A DNA stretch of 64,000 nt from Rhipicephalus microplus (GCF_043290135.1 NW_027464589.1:7321001-7385000), one strand, 5' to 3'; counted from the first letter of the stretch, positions 22,637 to 34,514 are shown. Program-made: numbers and translations. Notes: generated from the sequence alone by a model not told the origin.

Positions 22637-24516
22637 GTCCTCGACACAAGACAGTTCCTGTCAGACTGCGAAGTAAGGCAAGAATTCAGAAGCAAGAGCA
22701 CCTTTGGAAGGCCATCCTTCACGTAAATTTTTGAAAACTTGAGACAAAGTGGAATCTGCAGCTGTAGCTGCCTGAAGCTCAGCTTTAGTAATGCAGGAAG
22801 TAACTAATGAAACAACTTTCTCATCCCGCTCTTCAGTAACCGGTATCTAAAGAGGAAGGCGCGACAGTGCATCACAACCACATTATTAGAACCCTTACAA
22901 TATTGAACACTGAAATTATAATACATGAGTTTGTCACACCAACGGGAAATGCGAATGGGGCGGCGGCCTTCGGATCCTGCAGAAAGAAGAGCAACTAGTG
23001 CTTGGTGATCTGTACGTAATGTGAAGTGCCGGCCCCACAAGTAAACATGCCATTTCTTACAGGCAAAAAGACACGCGAGAGCTTCACGCTCTCCTACTGA
23101 ATATCTGCGTTCAGCAGGGGTCAATGTACGAGATGCAAAAGCAATAGTGATCAGCTGATCATCTCTGAGTTGTTGAAACACTGCTCCCAGTCCAACATCG
23201 GACGCATCCGTCATGATGACGATGGGAAGCTTCTCATTGAAAATACTAACAGCTGGCTTTGAGGCCAGTATTGACTTAACTCGAATGAAGCTCTGCTCAG
23301 CTTCAGCTGACCAGCTAAAAGGCTGTGCTTGACGAAGTAGAGTACGCAGTGGTTCAACAACATCAGCATAGTGAGGGACAAACTTGGCATAATAACCAAC
23401 AAGACCTAAAAAAGATTGCAAGGTTTTGGCATCAGTAGGCCGTGGGGCATTGACAATGGCCTGAACTTTAGATTCAACAGGTGTCAAACCGCGGGAACTG
23501 ACATTATGTCCTAGAAATTGTTACTCATTCACAGAAAAAATGCCCTTGTTATTAAGTTTCATACCACATTCACTGATGCGGTTGAGAACAGTGTGCAAGT
23601 TAGCATCGTGCTCTTCGCGAGTACGTCCCCACACCAAAATGTCATCCAAGTAACAAAGGGCGCCATTACAACCCTTAAAAATAATTGACATCATTTTCTG
23701 AAACACTGCAGGGGCAGATGCAAGCCCGAAACACACGCGGTGAAACCGAAACAAGCCTTCGTGCGATACAAATGTGGTTAGGTCTCTACTGCACTCAGAA
23801 AGTTCAACTTGGTGATAAGCAGACGCGAGGTCCAGCTTGGAGAAACATACCGCTCCGGAGAGCTGATGAAGCAGTTCTTGAATGTGAGGAAGTGGAAACA
23901 CGTCTACGACGATCGCCTTGTTCAGTTCTCGTAAGTCGACGCATAGTCGAAGGGATCCATCTTTTTTCTTGACGACGACCAGTGGAGAAACCCAGTCGGA
24001 AGCAGAGACAGGCTCGATGATTCCGCTGGCTTGAAGGCGAGACAGTTCCGCAGAGACTTGCTCACGGAGAAGAAGAGGAATGCGGCACAGCTTGGCACGC
24101 ACAGGGCACACACCTGGTCGACGCATCACTTTATGCACAAAACCGCGCACACAACCCAGTTCACGGGTGAACATGTGGTGAAATTCAGAAGGCGCGTTGG
24201 CCGGAAGATGATCTTGGACGTCGACTTGAGCACACGTCATAGACGCACTGACGATGTTGATGGACGAAGCCCTGATGGCATCACGTCCCAAAAGCGAGCT
24301 GCCATTGGCAGTTACATAAAAAGTAATGAAAGCAGTGCCACTGCGATAGGAGACCTGAGCTGTAAAATGATCTAAATTATCAATCGTTTCCTTGGAATAT
24401 GTTTGTAGAACGACGTGTGAAGGCAAAAGCCGAATGTTGGAAAAATGACTATGAAAGTCAGCGGAACTGATTAAAGAGACGGGCACCAGTGTCCACGAGA
24501 AATGACAAGGGCACAT
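22637..24516 (-). pseudogene. Gypsy protease tail, reverse transcriptase and RNase H
   Basis: The minus strand from 24516: end of the aspartic protease (GSSLLGRDAI), reverse transcriptase with PLVVVKKKDGSLRLCVDLREL, CFSKLDLASAYHQVEL, FRFHRVCFGLASAPAVFQ and the catalytic YLDD block (CYLDDILVWG, about 23640), then RNase H (IVIMTDASDVGLGAVFQQL and FTLRTDHQAL). A TAA at 23518-23520 interrupts the thumb region (QFLGH follows in frame). A 1-base loss near 22880 destroys the ADALSR end of RNase H that the inverted copy retains. The polymerase copies RNA to DNA in cytoplasmic particles. Confidence 0.92.
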
Positions 24517-24874
24517 GGCCCACTGAAGCTACGATGCTGGGCTCGGACGTAGTGTGGAGGCCATCCACATTTAAAACGGTGACCGTATTGGTCTCGAAGT
24601 GCTCGAAGGAGTGGACGAAGAAACTGGTTCAGGAAGATTTGCTGGACGGGAATTGCATACGGACTGAAAATGTCCGATTTTTCCGCACGGAAGACAAGTG
24701 CGGTTTCTCGCGGGACACTGCGCGAAATTGGCTAAATGCCGAGCCGATCCGCAACGAAAGCAATGCGCGGTAGCGCTTGGAGAAGAAAATTGCGAACGCG
24801 AGTTAGGAGCTCGGTGCTGTTCCTGAAAACCAGAATTTGGCGGAATGGGGTCGCCATATTGCCGGCTTCCTCAC
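24470..24874 (-). pseudogene. Gypsy nucleocapsid knuckles and protease active site
   Basis: The minus strand encodes a first Cys/His cluster CFRCGSARHLANFAQC, a second canonical CX2CX4HX4C knuckle CLPCGKIGHFQSVC, and 40-50 residues later the retropepsin active site SFLVDTGA. The frame shifts by one base just after DTGA relative to the rest of protease/RT, and this lesion is also in the inverted copy. The MULE insertion at 24875-24884 separates this from the remainder of gag at 33557-34279. Confidence 0.82.
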
Positions 24875-24883
24875 CCCCGCGAC

Positions 24884-26845
24884 GGGTGCGACTGTTCTCA
24901 CAACAAATCCATGCAGGGCGGGGCGTTGCCGCGAGGACGTAGCCACCATTTCCTTTTTCCTCTCTCTCCCTCCCTCTCTGTTTAGCAGAGCGTTCGCTCA
25001 ACACGACCTAGACTTGGTTCGCTGTGTGCTGTTCTGTGGCTGTACACTGTGCGCGGCGTCTTCCTGTTCTGTGGCGGCGTGCGCTGTCTTGTCATATTAA
25101 GCTGTTGAATATTAAGCTGTTGAGAGGTCCTTGGCTGTTGTCAACGGGAGGTATGCTGTGCGGACATCAAGAGACCTACATGTAAGAATGTCTCGATTGC
25201 TTCCTAATGTTTTGCTGTGCACGTAGATTTAGCATTGAAACACGTAGATGAAGGGACTCAACACGGCAGGACAGGCTTGTTTGCAGTTGCGGTTAGTGCA
25301 ACACTAGACAATTGATTGGTTTTCGCCTTTTTGAAGGTCGGGTTATCATTGTTCTGGTTGCCGGTTCAGTTTCCCTGGCACCGATTCATTTCGGTTTGAG
25401 TGGAGTACCGGGTCCGGGACATGACCCGATCTTCAGAAATTTTAAGAAACGTTATTGGAAGTGAACTGTTTTAGTTTCGGGTTCCAGTCATGAATAGAAC
25501 AGTGCATGCAAGCTAATCATGACTTTAAAAAAATTAAAGGTCTGCCATAGGGTCACATACCTTATCTATTCTGCTCCTGTGCTCTTTAGATAATTGCCTT
25601 GAATTCGAGGCAGAGCTGCGCTTGGGCGTTTATTTTGTTTCCATTTGTGCGTTTCAGAATTAACATTTATGTTATTTTCAACACCGAAAAAGCAATCGAG
25701 CACAACACGAGACACGAATTGTGGTTGGGTTATTCGTGACACATCCGTATGTGCCATCCCTGGTCCTGCTAAAAGTGTGAATTACACGTTAGAGCGAGGT
25801 AGGCCCGATGTTGAACTCATATGAGAAGCTGAAGCGTCAGCGTCGAGCTTTTTTGTAGTGTTGTATTAAAAACCCAAGGCCCAACCAAACTGTAACGTGT
25901 TGGTGCTGCTTGTAAGCTATAACTTAAATGCCATACGAAAAAAGTCTGGGTAATTAATAATAATAATGATAATTATATTTATTATTCTGGTTGAAGAAAG
26001 CCAGCCAGAATTTCTTGCCAGGGGCAGCGCATCTTAAAGTTTTTTGCTGCCATTACACAAAAACTAAAACGAGGTTTGATATTGCCCTCTGCCATGCATA
26101 AAACTAGGTGCCTTCATTAAATCCTCTTTATTGTTTATTCTCAGCCAATGTCGTCTTCTCCGTGATCCACTGCAGATTTCAAATCCCTCTGGACAATGTG
26201 CCATTTCCAGTTGTCAAGGGAACCGTCAAAGTATGCATATCTGAAATGGAATACTAGCAGAAGACACAGGAGAAAAAGAAGACCACATATGTTACATCGT
26301 GATGCACTTGCAAACGTTTCAATCTCATTCAGATATGCAGTAGCCTTCCAGTTCAAAGATTGTGTGCAGGCAGTGTAAGGTGTATACTTTGCGGCAGCTG
26401 TATTTAACGTATTTTCCCTTATACATATGCCCCTTTTGGGGCCCTTAGGGTATTTCTAGCCAATGAATACATTTTGGAAAAGCCCAAGAGCATTATGACT
26501 GTGAACAAGACACATAGCCGGGGGTTGCTGCACACCGAAATGCTCAGTTTTGCTGGGACCTCCTGTACCTCCTCTCCCACCTTTGACGTTTTGCCATGCC
26601 TTCCCTCCATCAGTAGTTGCGAGCGAAAGAAAATCATGGCTACATCCCTGGTGTGAACTATAAAAACATGGGCTTGTTTTTTTTTTTCACTTATCAAAGC
26701 CGACCTGTGTGTCTGTTACCATGCAAAACACCAGAAATGAATATTCTTCATTTCATTTACAGCATGCAAGTACCGCTGATTGGCCGAAGGAGTGTACGGA
26801 AAAAGTGAACAAACCTCCAAGGCACAAAGAAGAGGGTTCATGAGG
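24884..26845 (+). repeat. MULE left terminal inverted repeat
   Basis: Inverted counterpart of 30590-33547. Well matched blocks include CCGTCAACGAGAGGTATGCT-type sequence (25145-25200 versus 31850-31910), the ATTCATTTCGGTTTGAGTG block (25388), a decayed copy of the 30854-30994 exon (26140-26285) and a decayed copy of the 30572-30700 exon (26770-26840). This end lacks the MSEPPD-type coding start present on the right. Confidence 0.8.
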
Positions 26846-28032
26846 CTTCTCTCCTTTGCATGGAAAGGCTATGTAGTATGCACCATACATTGGGTTGCAT
26901 GTTTTGTATACATGATGGGCAAAAACTAGGCAGCTCTACGTTGACCATTTCTATTTTCACGACACTAAATGTACATGTTAAAGATTTTGGTTCAAAAATA
27001 CTAGCTGATAAATGCTAACTTGACACGATCACCTTCCGGTAATATTTTCTTGTGCGTTCGTGTTCCTTATGCAACCCCTTTTTATATCCCCATTCCCATA
27101 TGGTGCCATTTAAAAAGTTTCAGATTGAATAATTAAGCAGCTCGCCCAAGTCAGTAGTATCAATATGGACCAGATTTAGGGGAAACCCCCAAGGTGGAGT
27201 AAGATTCTGCAAAGAAAAGTTTGACATCCACATTTAGGTGGACGCCAAACTTTCCTTTGCAGTATCAATATGTATACCTAAAGCGTTTCACTGAGGGGGT
27301 AGTTCCCATAGTTGCCCTAAAAAAAAGGCCAGTTTGTTTGCCCACCCTCTACATCAACCGGTCACAGCTGTTGCAGCAGTCTTGATGAAATTGCTCTGCT
27401 GTGTAGGTAACCATACTTCACATTTTCACAGTAAACTTTCTGTGCACAGTACGCATTCTCTCACATTTGGTTTATTTACAGTCTATGGATATTACAAGCA
27501 CGCTATGAATACATCTTGAAATGACCACCCAAAAAAATGTACCAGCATGCTTTCACATAAAACAGGTACTATATCAAAATGTCAAAAGGAAAGTATAAAA
27601 GCAAGCACGTCCGTAGCAAGTACAGAAAGAATGCAACTTTACAAACAGTTTTATACACATATATTGAAAGCAGAAGCCTAAAAACATACTTTCACACACT
27701 CTCTGAATTGAGAGTATCACCAACACAAAAAAATACGGCTGCATTTATACACATACACAGTCGTTGCCAATGTCACAATTGCATGACTATAATGAAGTCT
27801 AGTATAAAACTTACCATATTAATCTTAAAAGCTCTAAACATTCTAAAAATTATTCACAAAGATGTCCAAACACTGTGTTTAGGCCAAAGTTATGAATGGT
27901 AAAATAGTCTTGCAACAATTGCAATTTTTCAAAAAATAATGAAAAAAAAATCACCGAGTGGTCCATCTCTACCGTTTCCCCCGATCCTTTCCTAGCAGTC
28001 AAATCTCCCGTCAATGGCAGAGTGACAGCACA
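26846..28032. other. MULE non-coding interior
   Basis: No coding sequence recognised between the left inverted repeat and the 3' end of the transposase. It contains a strong small hairpin (27207-27262). The same stretch is present inverted at 39633-40820. Confidence 0.5.
27207..27262 (-). ncRNA. 25-bp stem hairpin inside MULE
   Basis: The arms are 27207-27231 and 27238-27262 with a 6-base loop. Read as minus-strand RNA (transposase sense), all 25 positions pair: 22 Watson-Crick and 3 G-U. In the plus sense the same three positions would be A-C mismatches. Arm sequence CTGCAAAGGAAAGTTTGGCG at the 5' side. Its function is unknown; it could be a small-RNA precursor or a foldback relic. The second copy is at 40403-40458. 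Confidence 0.6.
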
Positions 28033-30087
28033 CTATAGGCGTCTTCTTTTCGGAAGAGGCTTCAAAGACGAGCATCCTTTTGTCGGTGAGCCCCGAATGT
28101 AAAGGCCAGAACTCTGTGGCACAGATTCAGCCAGCTTACGGAAGGTGGCTTGCAATAAGCCCCTAGCCTCCACCAGTGTTTGAACGTCATGGCAGCAGTA
28201 AATGAGGGAACTGCACTTTTCCAATTCCTCGGTTATACTTTTGTGTAGCTCTGACACTGAGAGGGCTGCTGTCCCAGGAAACATAGTAACCCCAGGCTGT
28301 AAAGGCACTTCACAAAAGCTGGTCTCATTGACAAAGGGAATGTCTGACTCTGATGCTGCTGTACCAAGATCCTGTGAAGACACTTCAGAAGGGCTGGGCT
28401 GATTGACAAGGGGAATCTCGGAACTTGTTTCGGAGTCTGGACAGCTTCCAAGAGCAATTTGCGGTCGATTCAGGTAACTCTGCGGAAGAGAGGAAAAGCC
28501 CCACCTGTCGCTGTACTTAAAAACAACACAAAAGTGCTTGCATGGGTACTTGTGCTTCCTGAAATCAGGGCAGGTACACGATGGCTTGGTGAAGTCGACA
28601 GTGTACAGATCGTCATCACTTCTTTCAGAATGAACCGTAAACACACCTTCAACGGGGAGCTCTTCCATGTCTGTGGGGGTGTATTCCTCTGCGTTAACGA
28701 GCCGTCTCAGCATATGCTTAACGAACCCATGAGGCCGGTTGTGCAGGTATGCAGGAACATTTTCACTGTACTGTCTGTACGCTGATAACTGCCTCCTTGC
28801 TGCCTCATGGAATTTCGCTTCTTTGTGGTGAAGGTAGCCATGAACGACAGTCATGATCAGGGATGTTAACAACCGTTTCCCGCTGGAACTTTTCACGTAC
28901 TGTGCCTTCAACACGCGGTTTTGGGCCTCAATGCCGTTATTTTTGGTCAACACAACGTCAAACTCCAGCCTGTAAGACATGACCCACAGCTCCTTTACTG
29001 ACAGCCACACTTCTTCAAAGTAACTGCGGAATCTTTCGTTTTTCAATTACTCAGAGTCAACAAGGACTTCAACCGCCTTGTCAAAGTCATGCTGATTTGA
29101 AGCACTGGCTACGTGTTTCATGAGTCTCAGGGCCTCATCTGGATGGGATATGTTGTTTTCCTTTCTGCGCAGCCTCCTCTGCCATACCTGTAGTCTTTGG
29201 AAGTCACAGATGGAGATTTGACTCTCTGGAAACACTTGCTTGATGGCACTTATTTCTGCCTTGCTATAATCCACCATCCAGTATTGAGGGGAGTAGTTGT
29301 CACACCACTGCTTGAAAACGTCTAAAGCCTCAGCGATACAGTGGGCCGTCTTGAACTGTATGATAAACACACCAGCTGGTGTGTATCCCGACGGTGTTTT
29401 CACGACAAGCAAGAAAAGTAGTAGGGCATAGTCACTCGTCTTGTGCGTTGCGTCCAGGGAAACTACTGAGCCTCCGTACTTTTTAAGCATGCTCCTTATG
29501 AATTTTGTTTGGAAGCAAAACAGCAACGTGTCTTCACACTCGCTGGCAACGCCCTCTTCCACGTTGTCCGAGTCGCTGCTACTCACGAAGCTGCGTGCTG
29601 CATACGGCCGATAGACAACGGAGGATTCGGTTTGCTCACCCCAGATCTTTTCAATTAGGATTATAGCAATCTCTTTATCAACTGTGCTGAAGCGGTCTTT
29701 CTTAAGCACAGCTTGGATCTGGTTGCTGATGTCACGATGTGTTGGGAAAAAGGCCCTGCAGCTGCTATCAGGCTTCTCCTTGTTCGCAAAAAGTACGTCT
29801 TGCACAAAATAGTGAAGGCACTTTTTCACATCTGATACAGAAGTAATTCCGTCTCCTGCCATCATCTGAATTCGCTCAGCAACGCTCTTGTCCATGTTTT
29901 GGCTGAAAGCTTCCATGTCCTCGAAACCATGGTTTTGATGGGAACTGCAGTCGGCAATCCTAACATATACCCGCGTCTCTTTGGCCACAGTCTGCTGCTG
30001 TGCGTCAAGTGCCTCCTGCAGCTCCTTGGCCTTGTTGGCTTTCAGACGACCCTCTCTTGTCTGGCCGCATGGCTGGGGCACATCCAC
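28033..30087 (-). pseudogene. MULE transposase, main 3' exon (one nonsense codon)
   Basis: Transposase that would cut and join the MULE ends. The exon starts after a TTTCTAG acceptor at 30087. About residue 211 is the first catalytic Asp (VVSLDATHKTSDY), about 273 the second (YWMVDYSKAEISAI) followed by the characteristic CDFQRLQVWQR block, and about 384 the Glu (KNNGIEAQNRVLK). Near 505-520 is a SWIM zinc finger, CTCPDFRKHKYPCKHF (CXCXnCXH). The C-terminus is Ser/Pro/Glu-rich and ends RRRL. The frame is continuous for about 685 codons except for a single in-frame TAA at 29047-29049. The 3' third is repeated at 38885-39632. Confidence 0.9.
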
Positions 30088-30571
30088 CTAGAAAGCAGGC
30101 ACTGTTAAGTACACCGATCATATTTAATGGTTTCAAACAGTGCGACAAGATGACGGCGAAGTCAAGATGAGACATAAGACAGCGCTGAACTAATAGCTTG
30201 AAGTATATTTCCACTATTGCCAGTATGTATACATGTGGGAAATAGCAAAATAAGAGCGCAAAGCACAAAACACATACAGTCTTGAATTAGATGCCGAGAC
30301 TGTATGCGTTGTGCTCATTTTATCTTTCACACTCTGTTTATCTTGCTATTTCCCAGGTATATACATACTGGCAATGGTGGAAATATAAAGCGCTGTCTTC
30401 TGTCTCATCCTGTCTCATCTTGACTTTGCCCTCATCTTGTTGCGCTGCTTGAAACCATAATGATCTTCAACCAACTGTGTTGTGTCGGATTGCACAATCA
30501 TAAATGACATGATAAAGATTCCGAGAAATTAATCTGGAATTATTTTTTACTTCTCATTGCACATTACATAC

Positions 30572-30700
30572 CTGGAAATCTGGGTACAACTCAATCCACT
30601 TCAAATTCATTGTTGCTGCGCACCGCTTCTTCTTTGTGCCTTGGAGGTTCACCCGCTTCTTCTCGTACACCTCCTTCTGCCAGTCAGTGGTACTTGAACT
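30572..30700 (-). pseudogene. MULE transposase, upstream exon
   Basis: The minus strand has TCATTTACAG before AGTTCAAG and CCAG before GTATGTAATG, good acceptor and donor sites. The exon encodes DWQKEVYEKKRVNLQGTKKK and ends LYPDFQ; splicing to 30087 continues in the same phase (DFQ-VDVPQP). The basic stretch suggests DNA binding. The exon was called from splice sites and phase only; no transcript evidence is available. Confidence 0.7.
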
Positions 30701-30853
30701 CTGTAAATGAAGTTAACAATATTTCTCGTGTAAACTTGTAGTAACTTAAAGTAAATCTTCTTTACACTGCCTACACACAATCTTTGAACTGGAAGACTGC
30801 TGGATATGTGCATGAGATCGAAACTTTTGGAAGTGCATCACCAGGTATCATAC

Positions 30854-30994
30854 CTGTTTTTTTTTTCTCCTGAGTTTTCTTGTAGTACTCCGTTCCAAAT
30901 ATGCACACTTTGACGGTTTCCTTGACAACTTGGAACGGCACATTGTCCAGAGAGATTCGAGATCCGCAGTGGATCATGGAGAAGACGACATTGG
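30854..30994 (-). pseudogene. MULE transposase, candidate N-terminal exon
   Basis: TATTTTCAG precedes CCAATGTCG, and an A-rich run then CAG precedes GTATGATAC. It encodes NVVFSMIHCGSRISLDNVPF and FGTEYYKKTQEKKK. The phase at its 3' end does not fit the exon at 30700 without a stop, perhaps because of length change in the A run or a missing small exon. A decayed inverted copy exists at 26140-26285. Confidence 0.5.
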
Positions 30995-31773
30995 CTGAAA
31001 ATAAACAATAATGATGATTTAATGAAGGCACCTAGTTTTATGCATGGCAGAGGGCAATATCAAATCTTGTTTTAGTTTTTGTGTAATGGCAGCAAAAAAA
31101 ACTTTAAGATGCGCTGCCTCTGGCAAGAAATTCTGGCTTTCGTCAACCAGAGTAATAAATATAATTATCATTATTATTATTTACAATTACCCAGACATTT
31201 TATGCGGTTTTTATGTTCCAACTTACAAGCAGTACAAACACGTTACAGTTTGGTTGGGTCTTGGGATTTTAATTTAATTGGGCAAAAAAACTCCACCCTG
31301 ACCCTTCAGCTTCTCATATACAGCGTTCAACATCAGGCCCGCCTTGCTCTAGACGTCTAATTCACACTTCCTGGAGGACCACGGATGGCACGCACGGCCG
31401 TGTCACAATTAGCTTTCTAGCGCGGTGCTAGTCATGACTAAAACCGAAAAAATACAGTTCAGTTACAACTGAAAAATTTGGGGCGCTAAGCAACGGGGAC
31501 CAAAGAAACACGCAGACACAGACAAGGCGCCAATTACAGCTCCAATAATACTTAGAGAATCTCTGAAGATGGGGTCATGTCCCGGTAATCCGAACAATAC
31601 TTCACTCACACCGAAATGAATCGGTTCCAGGGGAACTGTGAACCGGTAACGAAAACAATGATACCTAACCCTAACTTCAAAAAGGCGAAAACCAATAACC
31701 GCAACTGAGAAGAAGCCTGTCCAGTCGTGTCCCTAGCTGGTTTAAATTACTACTGCGTGTTTCAATGCTAGAT

Positions 31774-32004
31774 CTACGCGCAGATCAATACATTAAGAGC
31801 AATCGAGACATCCTCACATTTAGACGACTTGCTCAGGTCTCTTGATGTCCGCACAGCATACCTCTCGTTGACGGCAGCCAGGGACCTCTCAAAAAGCTTT
31901 AGCTCTTCGTCTGACTTCAGGTAACCATGAGAGTAACCGTCGTCATGACGTAATCCTTGGAAGTACTTTTCGATCACCTTCTGTCGGTCAGGAGGCTCGC
32001 TCAT
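31774..32004 (-). pseudogene. MULE 5' coding segment
   Basis: A 76-codon open frame beginning MSEPPDRQKVIEKYFQGLRH and rich in charged residues, in the right inverted end upstream of the transposase exons. It is a plausible first coding exon, but I found no clear donor. Its middle (ERSLAAVNERYAVRTSRDLS) is preserved in the left inverted repeat; its start is not. Confidence 0.45.
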
Positions 32005-32076
32005 CGTTGCGTTCCGATTTTCCGGCTACTTAACAAGACAGTGCACGCTTCTCACTCACGTGGAGTGCACGCCACC

Positions 32077-33440
32077 ACGAATGGATGGATGGATGCTATG
32101 AGCGTCCCCTTTATAACGGGGTGGTGACAAGTATGCCACCAGGCTCGACAAAAAAAAAACCTTTTTTCTTTTTTTTATGTTGGCCTAATGCCTCTACTTC
32201 GATAAATTCTATCTTAATGGAAAAAAGGTAAATTTTCAGCTTAAGTTCTCTGCCATTTACGGCACACTGTCCATATTTTATTTTTCCAATATTTATTTTT
32301 GTCCTTTCTCTCTAATTTTCTGCCACCAATACTCTAACCGTCTCTTACTTATTTCAATCGCGGGTGTGTTCAGCTTTCCATTGTTGTCCCTAAAACCCAA
32401 GGCTTCCTGTAGGCTCGTGCCCAAACGTACACCTGGGTGGATATCTCCACATTCAATCAGAACATGCTCCACCGTTTCCTTATCTTTCCCGCAGCATGTG
32501 CATTGTTCTTCTTCTTTACTGAATCTTGCTTTATAACTACGCGTTCTAAGGCAACCCGATCTCGCTTCAAACAGTAAAGCGCTTCCCCTTGAATTATCGT
32601 AAAATGCCTCCCTCCTTATTTCATTTTTGCCCTTTCGGTAGTTACTCAAAGCCGGTTTTTTCTCCATAGCTGCCATCTAGTAAATCCTCTCCGCCTCCCT
32701 GACTTTTCCCTTAACGCTCTTTGTTGACATATGGCTCACAATACCAGCCGTATATTTACTAGTGAGTCTTTTAGTTCTTTTTCTCCACTGTGTGTCCACG
32801 CTCTTCCTATACAAATAACGGAACACCTTCTCTGCCCATCTACTCTCCTTCATATTTCTTAGCCTTTCTTCGAACCTTATTTTGCTCTGCGCTTCCCTCG
32901 CCTCAAAACCTGCCCACCCCATATCGCCCTTTACAGCCTCGTTTGTCGTCTTCCCGTGAGCACCCAACGCGAGGCGTCCCACAGTCCTTTCATTTACATC
33001 CATTCCCGATTGCACCTCTGCCCTCATGCACACCACTGAGTTCCCAAAAGTAAGCCCTGGAACCATTACACCCTTCCACAGACCTCGAAGCACCTCATAC
33101 CTATTGTATCCCCACAACGCTCTGTGCTTCATTATTGCCGCATTCCTCTTTCCTTTTGCTGCCGAGGCTTTTTCCTGTACCTCCATGTATCTATCACTCT
33201 CATTTACCCATACTCCAAGGTACTTGTATTCACTTACCCTCGGTATTTCTTGGCCTTGTAGGGACACCGTCTGATCACAGGGATCATTGAATACCATCAA
33301 ACCACACTTCGTTACACTGAATCCTAGTCCAAGAGCTTCACCTTCCGTTCCGCATATATTCGCCAGCTGCTGTTGTATATCATCTCGACTGTCCGCAAAT
33401 AAGACGATATCGTCCGCATAAAATAAACCACAGCGACCGC
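32077..33440 (-). pseudogene. LINE fragment nested in MULE end
   Basis: The minus strand opens abruptly at GLFYADDIVLFADS, the catalytic YADD box of a non-LTR reverse transcriptase. It runs through GLGFSVTKCGLMVFN, YKYLGVWV, KRNAAIMKHRALWGYNRYE and a C-terminal CTCCGKDKETVEHVLIEC module, split by a stop at 32677. The 3' UTR ends in ATGGATGG units at 32077-32095. It is 5' truncated within the polymerase and in the same family as 11110-13950. The long frame (32677-33771) fuses it to MULE terminus and Gypsy gag and is an accident of insertion. Confidence 0.85.
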
Positions 33441-33556
33441 GTACCGCGCCGTCAAACGGAGAGAAAGAGAGACAGAAAGAAAAAAAAAAGACGTTATCGC
33501 TGCGAGGCCCCGCCCTGCACGGATTTGTTGTGAGAACAGTCGCACCCCCCCGCGAC

Positions 33557-34279
33557 GCAGAGAGGCCGCCATGTTGGCCGCCACGGAAGGACTGTGCAGG
33601 CGGGCGTCCATGTTGGCCGCCGCGCCGAAACGAAGATGAAGGGCCGCCATGTTGACGCGTCCCGTGAAACAAAGAGCCGCCGCCTTGGCCCCCCCACAGC
33701 AGAAAGTTGCTGCACTGAATGCGGAGCGAATTGCTCCAACTGGGAGCGAATAAGCTCGTCCTCTCGCGCAATCGAGAGGGCTTTGGATAATGAAATCGAG
33801 GAGCCCTTTTGGAGCATGCGGCAGCGGACGTTTTGCGAGGCTACCCCGGTGAAAAGCTGATGGCGGATCATATCATCCTCGAGCGCGCCGAAGCCGCACG
33901 ACGCGGCGAGAGTTCGAAGAGAAGAAATGAACTCGGCGACTGGCTCGCCCGGCAATTGTCGCTTTTCTTGGAATTTTACGCGTGCGAGATAATCGCACGA
34001 GACATCTTTAAAATGCTCATCGAAAAGAGCAACAGCATTCTTGAAGGCATCGCCCGACGCTGGCGTCGGCGACGCGTTGGTGGCTTCCAAAGTATAGAAG
34101 AGCTTTAACCCGGCAGGGCCCAACGCATTGAGCAGCAGGGCTTTATGAAGCTCGGGCTTGCTGGCGTCCTCCCCGGCCGCGTCTGCGTAGGCCTGAAACA
34201 CCAATTTCCAGTCCGCCCATGGAAGTGGCGGGTCTCCGGGCGAATGAAGAAATAGGGGAGGTGGAATAGGAGACGCCAT
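33557..34279 (-). pseudogene. Gypsy gag, N-terminal part (composite element)
   Basis: Starts at the ATG at 34279 (MASPIPPPLFLHSPGDPPLPW), 235 bases inside the 5' LTR. A capsid-like domain follows (WKLVFQAYADAAGE, ALLLNALGPAGLKLFYTLEA, EFISSLRTLAASCGFG, RHQLFTGVASQNVRCRML). In the alternative frame the end is Gly/His-rich (GGQHGRPPAQSFRGGQHGG), as in RNA-binding gag tails. It is cut off by the MULE at 33556, with the zinc knuckles left behind at 24650-24770. The upstream extension of the frame toward 34420 is leader sequence. Confidence 0.82.
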
Positions 34280-34514
34280 TTCAAGCAACAAGAATGGAGA
34301 GGTGCAGACGAGAAGACAATGACGCCAATACACTGTTTGAAGAAGACGACAAAGGCAGCGTAGCTGAATGAAGAAGGAATGAAGCGACGCAGCACGCAGT
34401 AGCCACCTTGCTGGGAACAAAGAGCGTCTAGGGTTAGCAGGGTGGGTCCATTAGAAGCAAGAAAAAGGACGAACACGGAGAACGAAATGGGTTCTATCCC
34501 ATCCTCGTCGTTAT

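Larger units (their letters stand above)
20718..28780 (+). repeat. Large inverted duplication, left arm
   Basis: 8,063 bases whose reverse complement is 38885-46951 (8,067 bases). Contains the 3' LTR, Gypsy pol, the MULE left end and the 3' part of the MULE transposase. By eye the arms differ by scattered single bases and 1-2 base indels. At the outside, similarity stops seven bases short of the LTR end; at the inside, it stops mid-transposase. Confidence 0.92.
30590..33547 (-). repeat. MULE right terminal inverted repeat (interrupted)
   Basis: Mirror of 24884-26845. The outermost 100 bases (33441-33547) and the inner 1.4 kb (30590-32076) are separated by the LINE at 32077-33440. It carries the promoter-proximal exons of the transposase, so the inverted end overlaps coding sequence. 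Confidence 0.78.
24875..33556 (-). mobile_element. Mutator-like DNA transposon (MULE) with 9-bp target duplication
   Basis: The sequence CCCCGCGAC flanks it at 24875-24883 and 33548-33556. The termini are inverted copies: GGGTGCGACTGTTCTCACAA at 24884 and its reverse complement ending at 33547, matching for about 38 bases with one mismatch, then more loosely. Inverted similarity resumes through 25130-26845 versus 31910-30590, so the ends are more than 1 kb long, as known for many MULEs. An intron-containing transposase is on the minus strand. The 9-bp duplication and DDE/SWIM transposase agree with the superfamily. A LINE (32077-33440) sits in its right end. Confidence 0.9.

Noticed and set aside
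32677..33771. 364-codon frame as a single protein
   Set aside because: It runs through Gypsy gag, the MULE terminus and a LINE reverse transcriptase; the fusion arises from nested insertions.
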